Shown here in pieces: positions 56,150-64,000 of a DNA stretch of 64,000 nt (the first letter of the stretch is position 1; every line of letters starts with the position of its first letter). A model generated the notes under the pieces. That model did no database searches, had not been told where the DNA came from, and saw only the letters and a program-made list of their open reading frames with translations. Made by a program: the position numbers and the translations under genes. This DNA comes from Coriaria nepalensis (taxonomy: Eukaryota > Streptophyta > Magnoliopsida > Cucurbitales > Coriariaceae). The stretch spans positions 10,072,001 through 10,136,000 of the forward strand of contig CP114485.1 of assembly GCA_027186245.1 (NCBI GenBank), written 5' to 3'.

Positions 56150-58919
56150 ATTCATTCTCCCCTTTCTGACACCATATTTAGTAGCCAGAGCTTTGATGCA
56201 TTACCAAAGGAAAAAATCAATTTAGCTCCGTTCTTCTCCAACTCAGTTGAGTGACTCCCTTTCTTTCTCGTGAAGAAGTGGGAACATGATTAGTTCTGCT
56301 GCTTATATGCATAAATCTTAATAAAAATAGCATCTTGTAGAAAATGATTCATAACTTTTATTGATGGACTACCCCGATTTCTTGGGTAATTTTACTTCAT
56401 GAAAAATCTGAAGCTGAAGATGTGTTCAAGTTTTTTTTAAAACATAATTCAAAGCCAATTTCAAACATGGATTCAAGTTTTCCAAATTGACAATGGCATA
56501 AAATATTTTAACAAGATATTGGGAAAATTGTTTTATTGAAAAAGGTATTGTTCACCATAGTTGTTCCATTAACACTCCTCAATAAAATGGAGTCATAGAG
56601 AAAAAGAATAAACACCTGTTGAAAGTTGCTAGGTCCTTAATGTTTTCAACTAAGGTTCCAAGATATTTATGAGGTGAGGCTATTCTTACAATCACATATT
56701 TAATCAATTGGATGCCTTCAAATGTTTTCCAATTTCAAACCCCATTAAACTACTTTACGAAATATTTTCCTTCTTCTAGACTCTTGAATGATCTTCCACT
56801 TAAAGTGTTTGGGTGTGTTGTATTTGTTCATATTCATGATAATAGTAGAGGGAAACTGGTTCTTAGGGGTACGAAATGTGTCTTTGTTAGTTATCCTCCA
56901 AATCAAAAGGGATATAAACTTTTTGATCCAATGTCCAATTATTTATTTATTTTATTTTTATCACCATGGATGTCACATTCTTCAAAGATAAACCCGTTTT
57001 TCCATTTACTCATCTTTAGGGGGGACATCGAGTGAAGATTCAGATTTTGATTGGTTGATTAATGATTTTTTACATGACTATGTTGTTTCTCAAAATGGCC
57101 AAATTCAAAGGAAACTTGTGAATTTGAAACTACTTTTCAACAAAACCCTAATGAATTCAAGATTCAAGACAATACTAGCAATGTATCAAAGAATGAAAAT
57201 ATGGATCAAATATCTGTCATTGCCGAATGAAAATCATAAAGGAAAATAAATGTGTGCGAGGCAAGGTGGTATTCATTATAAAGGTAAAGTCTATGAAAGG
57301 AAATATCTAGAACGGAAAAGCGAACTAATAACTTGGAGCATGGCCGAAAATCAGACCCAAGGAAAAATCCAATGTCCAATAATTTTTTATCCTATTAGAG
57401 TCTATCTCCATCTTTTCAAGTGTTTACCTCAAAATTGTCATATCTTGCTATTCCAAAGAATATAAGGAGGCTCTAGAAGTTCCTGTATGGAGGGAGGTGG
57501 TTCTAGAGGAGATGAGAGCTCTAGAAAAGAATATGACTTGGGAAAAAGTTGATCCTCAAAAGGAAAGACTCCAATTGGATGCAAGTGGGTATTCACAGTA
57601 TAATATAATTCAGATGCTTCTCCTGAAAGATATAAAAATCAGCTAGTTGCCAAAGGTTTCACATAAACCTATGGTATTGATTATCCCGAGACATTCTCTC
57701 CAGTTGCTAAGTTGAATAATATAAGGGTATTACTTTCTCTTACAATTAATCTGGATTGGTCATTATATCAGTTAGATGTTAATAATACCTTCTTAAATGG
57801 TGATTTAGAAGAAGAGATGTACATGGAAGTTCCTCTAGGGTTTAGTGACAGGATCAGGAAGAAAGTTTGCAGGTTAAAAAAGTATTTATACAGGCTCAAA
57901 TAATCTCGAACAGGTTGATTTGAGAGATTCACAAGATTTGTAAAATTCCAAGATTTCTTACAATTTCAGTCAAACCACACATTATTCATGATGACTTCAA
58001 CTGAAAGAAAGAGCGTCGTAATGATTGTTTATGTAGATGACATTATCCTCATTGGTGATGTTGAGGAAATGAACAAATTGATGAAGAGTCTATCATCCGA
58101 GTTCAAGATTAAAGAGCTTAAACAACTTAGATATTTCATTAGAGGGGAGATTACTAGATAAAGACAGTAGTTTTTCTCAACGGAAATATACTTGAGATCT
58201 CTAAGAAGAAACGAGATAACTTGATGCAAGCAATCAAATACTCCTATGAAATTTAACTCCAAGCTAGAAGAGGTTAAGGAAGGAGTTCTTGTGGACATGG
58301 ACATAGGTCGGTATCAACTTTTGGTGGGAAAGTTGATTTATCTATCTCACACACGACCATATATTTCATTTGTCGTCAGTGTGGTGAGCCAATTCCTGCA
58401 TGTTCCTTATGAAGAACACATGGAAGCTGTTTACAAGATTTTAAGATACTTAAAGGGAACCCTAGGGAAAGATTTGTTTTTAAAAAATAATGATCGGCAT
58501 TGGATTTGGATCTGTTATGTATAGAAGATCTAGTTCCTAGTATTTTACCTTTTTGTGGGGAAATTTGGTGACTTGGAGAAGTAAAAAGAAAAGTGTGGTA
58601 GCTACAAAAGTGCATAAGTAGAATACATGGCTACTCTGGTTAAAACGGACTTTGGAGGAACTTGGAAGATCAGTGGAACTATTTTGTGACAATAAGGCTG
58701 CTATTAGCATTGCAATCAGTCCGATTCGACATGACCGAATAAAGCATGTGGAGATTGACAGACATCTTATAAAAGAGAAGTCTAAAGATGGAGTTACGTG
58801 CATACCATTTGTGCCCTCGACTCAACAGAATTGCAGATATCTTCACCAATGCCTAGGCATAATTTTGGTGTTTTTGTGAACAAGTCGGACATGATCGATA
58901 TCTATACAACAAGAGGTAG
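56150..58919 (+). pseudogene. Copia pol (outer element), broken: integrase, reverse transcriptase, RNase H
   Basis: Integrase-core remnants lie at 56360-56720. The integrase C-terminal block LKVFGCVVFVHIHDNSRGKL falls near 56800-56870. Reverse transcriptase pieces: [15 protein letters not shown] near 57670, [20 protein letters not shown] near 57760-57820 and YVDDIILIG at about 58031. GKLIYLSHTRPYISF falls near 58330, and RNase H with LFCDNKAAISIA at about 58680 and RHDRIKHVEIDRH at about 58727. Stops and frameshifts separate the blocks. It continues the gag broken off at 43.89 kb in the same orientation. Confidence 0.88.
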
Positions 58920-59115
58920 TGTCAGTTATATTAGGGATATTTATTAGAGGTAATTAGCTATTATGTTAATTGTCTAATAATTGCCAGGATTGTAACTTCC
59001 CTCAATTATTGTGATTCTCCTAGATTTAAGGAGACGTTAGGGCTTCTCATATAAACATCTGTTTGTCTGCAGAAGTATAGATGAGAAATAATAAAAATTT
59101 TCTCCAGTTTCTACA
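58920..59115 (+). repeat. 3' LTR of the outer Copia element
   Basis: Starts TGTCAGTTATATTAGGG just after a purine-rich ACAAGAGGTAG and ends around TTTCTACA. About 196 bp, matching the 5' LTR remnant at 42818. It contains a TATAAACATC stretch. Confidence 0.85.
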
Positions 59116-59402
59116 CATCCAAAATCACAGATAGCCTGATGTCATCATCATACTGAACAACAATAATGGCATAGCTTAAGAAAATGTCTATATATAATTC
59201 TCATTGTTCATGGTTTTCTGAAACTCCATTTTGAATCCGGTTTAACATCGCCTCTTAGGCACAAATGCTTCCTATCTATAATAATTCAAAAACAATTTAC
59301 GGACTCCAGTGTCTGGAACTCCAGTTTGAAAACTGCCAAAGAAATCTCCAGTATTATGCTAACCGGTAACCATTATAAGTATATTAGGAGTTCATCAGCC
59401 AA
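59116..59402. other. ALG14 3' flank
   Basis: Probably the ALG14 3' UTR; no other feature seen. The Copia element ends less than 300 bp from the ALG14 stop codon. Confidence 0.5.
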
Positions 59403-60744
59403 CTACATGAGACAGCCTACGTAATAAGCTCGTGGATATTCTCTTTGCAATTGTGGCCATTGCACAAAGAACTGATCTGCTATCCTTAACTTGTAGAGAA
59501 GCAAGCCACTTAGGGAAAGCCTTTTCACTCTTGCTATACTCTCGACATAAAAAATGGACGACCATCTAATACCCATAACCTGCAAAGCAAAATCCAATCT
59601 CATCTCAAAAGAATCCAGTCTTTATGAAACTATAATCATTCAAAAGCAAATGAGAAAACTGCTTGGTAATTGTACTCAACCTTAAATAAGTATGCTATTA
59701 TGCATAATGGGACACAAGTGCCAGGCCCGTTGCAGAGAACCTGAAGTTAAAAAATTAAAATAAAATGGTGAATGGAAAAGCCACATACACTTAGATCAGG
59801 TTGAACATTCATCTTATCTATATTCTAATTTACTCTAATAACACTTTTAACTGCTAACCCAAACGCAGATTAGAGGTAACAAGTCAAGGATTGCAAAATA
59901 TACCACTTCAGGTCTCATTTTAATCAGTAGCCAAAGTGCGTGTCCTGTAGCAATCAATGTTGTCCAGATAGATGTAATATATGATTGACCAACTTCCCTA
60001 CTCCTATATATCTGCATAAACTGTGCAGTCTTCTCTACCTTGACTCCAGTCTACATAACGAACCAATTCAAGAAGAAAGCTTTAAGTACAGTGAAACAGA
60101 TTCCAGCTCTTCATGGGAAAGTCCAGTCTGTGAGTACAATCTTGGCAACAAATAGTATTTAAGGAGGTAATTGGAAGGGCGAAAGAAGAAAAATCAAAAT
60201 ATCAATCAAATTGTTCGTGCTTTCCAATACTGCAGACAAATAATCAAGCAAACAGCTTTCCTAAAATTGGCATTAGAGAACCCCCTTCTTCTTCCCAACT
60301 TTCGTTCAGACCTTTAGTCAAACACATGGTGAAAATTTTTACCTCATCAGCTATTGAAGTCTCCAATGAACGAGCTTTGTGAAGACTCATGTTGTCAGTA
60401 GTAGCAGCTATATAGAATCTTGGAGAAAACCTGTCCTTCTGAAGAACAGATAGGAGATTAAGCATCTCCGCTGTGTGACCACCTACAGAATTATCATTTT
60501 CCCATTTACCAAAAAACAAATTGCAATTACACCGAGCAAACTTAGATACGAATGAAACTCAAATCAAAGGAAGGTAAGGAAGAAGCTCACCAGAACCAAG
60601 AACAATGAGAGTGCTCACAGCTTTTGAAGCTTTATTAGTTCCTAAAGGTTGACCGCTTTGATATACAATGTACACGATACGGCTCAGGATCAAGGTGATG
60701 CTCACGATAACGCCAGAAATGGCCACAGCACAAGATGAATCCAT
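59403..60744 (-). CDS. ALG14: ALG14, membrane-anchor subunit of UDP-GlcNAc transferase
   Basis: Five exons on the minus strand: 60744-60591, 60482-60343, 60050-59904, 59740-59681 and 59579-59403. They total 678 nt, 225 aa, in phase throughout. ALG14 recruits ALG13 to the ER membrane, where together they add the second GlcNAc to dolichol-PP-GlcNAc in N-glycan assembly. The N-terminus has a membrane segment (about residues 5-27, AISGVIVSITLILSRIVYIV). The nucleotide-sugar-enzyme motif LGSGGHTAEML follows (about 49-59, split by intron 1), then CNGPGTCVPLCI, YVESIARVKRLSLSG and the family-typical end QWPQLQREYPRAYYVGCLM. The ATG at 60744 gives the expected short luminal end. Divergently oriented to the RNase H2C gene, 434 bp away. 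Confidence 0.95.
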
Positions 60745-61178
60745 CGTTTGGTTGAGTTTATATTAAGAAGACGTACTTAATCCGAGTCCCAAAAAAATAA
60801 TTCGTATACCCTAAAAAAAAAAAAAAAAGCAGAGATTTGATTGGAAATAACATGTGATAGATAATTCGTATTGAACAATTCGACAAAAAATATACATTCT
60901 CTTGTTTCTCACCCTCAGTCCTGGACGATAATGAGCGACCGCGACGCCATTGATCAGATATTAAAAAACCTTGAATCCAAATAGGGAAGAGATTCAATTA
61001 CGAAGAAGAAGAAGAAAGAAGAACCTAGCCGACGTGGCAGAGAGTTAGTAGCTGACATGGCATTCAAAAGAAAAGAAAAATATAGTTCGTCAGACAGCAA
61101 CGTATTATTCATTCCCCGCCTTATCCATCCTAGGTTTTAGAAGGCGGGAAAGGATTTCTCCCCCAAAAAAAGAAAAAA
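60745..61178. promoter_or_regulatory. Shared divergent promoter with E2F-type and G-box-like motifs
   Basis: 434 bp separate the two start codons. GGCGGGAAA at 61143-61151 (TTTCCCGCC on the other strand) is a canonical E2F site. ATTCCCCGCC at 61111-61120 fits the looser WTTSSCSS pattern. GACGTGGC at 61031-61038 is a G-box/ABRE-like core. The E2F sites lie 28-68 bp before the RNase H2C ATG, possibly within its leader. Confidence 0.5.
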
Positions 61179-62918
61179 ATGGAGATGGGAATGGAAGGAA
61201 GCATGATAAATCTAGGGCAAGATTCAGTTGAGGTCGATCTTACCGATCAGGTTCATATCCTCCCTTGCTGCGTTAAAACCGATGGTCCTTCGTTCTGTTT
61301 CCCACTATTTCAAACCTAAACCTGCTGGTAGAAATAATCACTAACCTAATTTCATTGATTTCTACTCTTTCTTTTTGCAGATGTAGTTATTTTATCATGA
61401 TTTTTCTTCTGGTGTAGGGATTGAGATTGAGGGGCTAAATGTAGAGGATGCATATTTCAGAGGAAGAAAGTTGCAAGGTGCAGCCATGCCTCTGCCAGAA
61501 GGCTACACTGGTATGCTTTTTATTCCTTTTATTTTATTTTATTTTATTTTATTTTATTTTATTTTATTTTTTTGGGTAGTTCGATTAATGCATCATTTCT
61601 GTGAGTTAAAAATCTGGTTCTTAATTTCCCTTGGAAAACTTTCTGGATTAGATTTTGTAGAATTTGATAATAAGCTGATTAGTTACTAATTTACTATCTT
61701 TCTTTGTTCAATGCTTAAAAAAATTTACTTGGTTATTCTAGTGAACATGGGTTGATTACAGAATCTGCTTAGATAAGGAAGCATGCCTGACATGATGTTA
61801 AAAAGTATATTGCATCTCTCTCGATCGCTCATAATATTTTGTTAACATGACAAATTCCTTTTACTAGTTTCCATTTTCTTCCACGGTGAATTTGGTCATT
61901 TTACAAGTGTTTTTGGCATTGTATGTAAGACAAAAACTCATACGATTGATTGTTTCAACTTTCAATGCAAACCCATTGGTTTTTTACTCGATCTGATCTC
62001 ATAAAGTAGTTGGTGTAATTTAAATTGAAAATCAGCACAAATCTCACCACTTCAGTTTTTCCCAATCTTATGGGTAGCGAGAAAGTAGAAACAAACTTAA
62101 AACTATTGTATTCTTCAAATTTCCATGGCCAAGATATCCTAAATCCAGAAGGCATAAAATCTTTACCCCTTTTTTTTCCCCCCCGTCTGTAAGCAGTTGA
62201 TGCCTGTATCTTTCTCTAACTTAAAAAATAATAATATTAAATAAATGGTCTTCAGGCTTTGTCCTTGGAAAGAAAAATGTGGGGAAGAGGAAAGCTTCTA
62301 ACAGTTCTGATGGGAGCTCTTCTAGTAACTGTTGGGAGGTGAAGGAAAAACTAGAGAAGATAACATATTGGAATCATGACAGTCTTCCATCTAAAATGAT
62401 GCATTTTTGCGTACATTTCACTGGCTTACTGTTGCACAATCCGTAAGATTATTATTATTACTTTTTCCTTGGAAAGGTTTATTTTATTGTATATTCGTCG
62501 GGGCTATTCTCTTAGGAATTCAATTGTAGTCTCTGAAGAAATGTGAGTATGTGGGCATAAAGTTTAGATGTATGCTAAGAGATCAACAAATTTTTAGGAA
62601 CATAGAAGCGTCTGTCACTTAAACTAGTATGTAGAAATATAGGACTAGCCTGTTAAATGAAGTAAAACATGTAGCTTGGACATAACACTTCTTCTGCCTG
62701 TATAGCTACGAACTAGTTTCAATCCTTTTGCAAAGATTTGTGTTTTAGCTGTCAATTGAATCAGAAAGGAACCACGTTCTCTCATGTGAAGGGTATTCAC
62801 TAGTGCTTCCCCTCTCTTTTTAATTTTTGTTTAAATACTTTCTTTGATTCAGCTGCACAATCCAGTGACAGCAGAAGACTTAAAATCTGCATCTATTACT
62901 CCAGAGAAGTTGAGTTGA
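61179..62918 (+). pseudogene. Ribonuclease H2 subunit C, with two single-base frameshifts
   Basis: Four exons fit the family: 61179-61327, 61418-61510, 62256-62442 and 62853-62918, about 495 nt or 165 codons. RNase H2 removes ribonucleotides and RNA primers from DNA; subunit C is a non-catalytic partner. Recognisable parts are the start (INLGQDSVEVDLTDQVHILP), YFKPKPAGIEIEGL, EDAYFRGRKLQG, LPEGYTGFVLGKK, ITYWNHDSLPS, DAFLRTFHWLTVAQS and LHNPVTAEDL. From the ATG the frame runs into TAA at 61317-61319 after 46 codons, because the YFKPKP block is one base out (extra base near 61293). A base is missing near 62393-62397, before DAFLRTFHW. The two shifts cancel for the last exon. Real inactivation, allele variation or sequencing error cannot be told apart here; the surrounding genes are clean. 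Confidence 0.75.
61527..61572. repeat. (ATTTT)n microsatellite in RNase H2C intron 2
   Basis: Eight or nine tandem ATTTT units, starting about 16 bp after the donor at 61511. Confidence 0.92.
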
Positions 62919-64000
62919 ATCAGATATATGGGCATCTTGTCTCCTTAATGTACTGATTAGTGAAGTGTTTAAGATTTTTTGTTTTATTCTTTTTTCTTCA
63001 TTTTTATTTTTCTAACTTAAACCTTGAACTTTGTTACAAAATTTTTCATGTAGTGTATAATCACTTATAGGACGATGTATCTCCCTCGCTCCATAATTTT
63101 ACTTCGTAATTTTACTGACAATATATTAGATCCTTTGAGATTTATCAATATTACCATTTGACTCACTGTCATTTTGAGTACGTATGCGATGAATCGGTTG
63201 TATGCCACCCTTGTGAGAGAGTTAAAGTAGAGCCTACTACACAGGACCCACCTTTTCTTACAAAAATCACAAACACCAGATGTACTGGATCCTTTAGATT
63301 TCCCCTTCTTTTGTTTCCTTATTTCTTCTTACTTTTACTTCTTCCTTTCCCTATTTTCTATCAGACCATCCGGACCAATCCTTCGCTTCTTTCTTCTTCC
63401 CTTCTTCTCCGTTTCTATCCTTTCCATCCAATATGTACACTAAATCTCATAACAATAAAAAAATCACATCACCAACTGAATTACATAACTACAGTTTTTC
63501 TATAATTCCGAAAAATAGCAAACGTAGAACCTCAAGGAGAGAAGGACCATTCCTTCATTTTAGCTTGCCTTTTTCTGTTAGTTTTTAGCATGCTTTGAAG
63601 AAGATTAAGAAAGTGAACTTTTGTTTTTTGGATGAATTGATGATACACAATTGTATATTCACATTCTGATTTCCAGATAAGACTTGAGTCAAGAGAAATC
63701 AACAAAAGGGAAAAAATTTTGGTGCTTATTAGGGGTGGAGAAAAGTCTGGGTCCCGACAGGAGTCCTAGTTTCAGATACGATACCGATACAATTTTAGGT
63801 GTCATTACTGAGACTGGGAAATCAATTAGATAGATCATTACTTATGAGAACAAAGCACCCCATTTTTTAGAATATGTTATTTTATATGGAGCAAATTGTA
63901 CGCATCAAGCAAAAAAATTATTATAAGTTCCATTCTTACAATTGGCTTTTGGTTAGGAGCAAATTACCTTCCAAATAAGAATATTTGATGTGCGGTGTAC
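62919..64000. other. RNase H2C 3' flank and intergenic DNA
   Basis: No gene recognised. 63290-63430 is pyrimidine-rich, which produces one chance open frame. TTAGGGGTGGAGAAAAG near 63729 resembles the ends of some plant hAT elements, but no partner end is in view. Confidence 0.5.

Noticed and set aside
58029..58803. Minus-strand frames of 79-91 codons
   Set aside because: Antisense shadows of the Copia reverse transcriptase and RNase H relic.
63158..63505. 115-codon open frame near the right edge
   Set aside because: It covers a pyrimidine-rich stretch (Phe/Leu/Pro/Ser runs) without introns, motifs or a plausible start.

Overview
This is AT-rich eudicot plant nuclear DNA. The genes are broken by many GT-AG introns, the proteins are plant versions of conserved eukaryotic families, and decayed transposable elements separate the genes. 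No species can be named from the sequence. Six host protein-coding genes can be reconstructed; exon joins were checked by reading phase.

Layout. About 1-5.95 kb (minus): the 5' two thirds of a PB1-domain Raf-like MAPKKK, running off the left edge inside the kinase domain. 8.15-16.17 kb (minus): a complete coatomer delta-subunit gene (530 aa). 16.2-21.1 kb: no intact gene, with a dead hAT transposase at 18.05-18.89 kb and a small tandem array beside it. 22.0-29.87 kb (plus): a complete ZPR1 zinc-finger gene (500 aa), with transposon remnants in introns 2 and 12. 30.86-34.8 kb: a decayed Mutator-like element with a MuDR-type transposase (minus), a convergent DUF1985-like fragment (plus) and flanking palindromic repeats. 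35.97-41.2 kb (plus): a complete exocyst EXO84C-like gene (775 aa). 41.88-42.6 kb: a degenerate tandem repeat.

42.8-59.1 kb is a nest of LTR retrotransposons. A plus-strand Copia element (5' LTR and gag at 42.8-43.9 kb; pol and 3' LTR at 56.15-59.1 kb) is split by about 12 kb. Within the split lie a minus-strand chromovirus-like Gypsy relic with one LTR (43.9-46.6 kb), a second, minus-strand Copia relic (46.65-51.8 kb), and two further LTR-like blocks of that Copia's family in the opposite orientation (53.4-56.14 kb). All coding parts carry stops and frameshifts.

59.4-60.74 kb (minus): a complete ALG14 gene (225 aa), divergent across 434 bp from an RNase H2 subunit C gene (61.18-62.92 kb, plus). 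The latter carries two single-base frameshifts of opposite sign relative to its family. Two E2F-type motifs lie in the shared promoter. 62.9-64.0 kb has no recognisable gene.

The intact genes are unlinked housekeeping functions (stress-kinase signalling, COPI coat, ZPR1/eEF1A chaperoning, exocytosis, N-glycosylation, RNA/DNA hybrid repair), so the window is ordinary plant chromatin. The main points of interest are the RNase H2C lesions, the inverted LTRs, and a short repeat family shared between the hAT relic and a ZPR1 intron.
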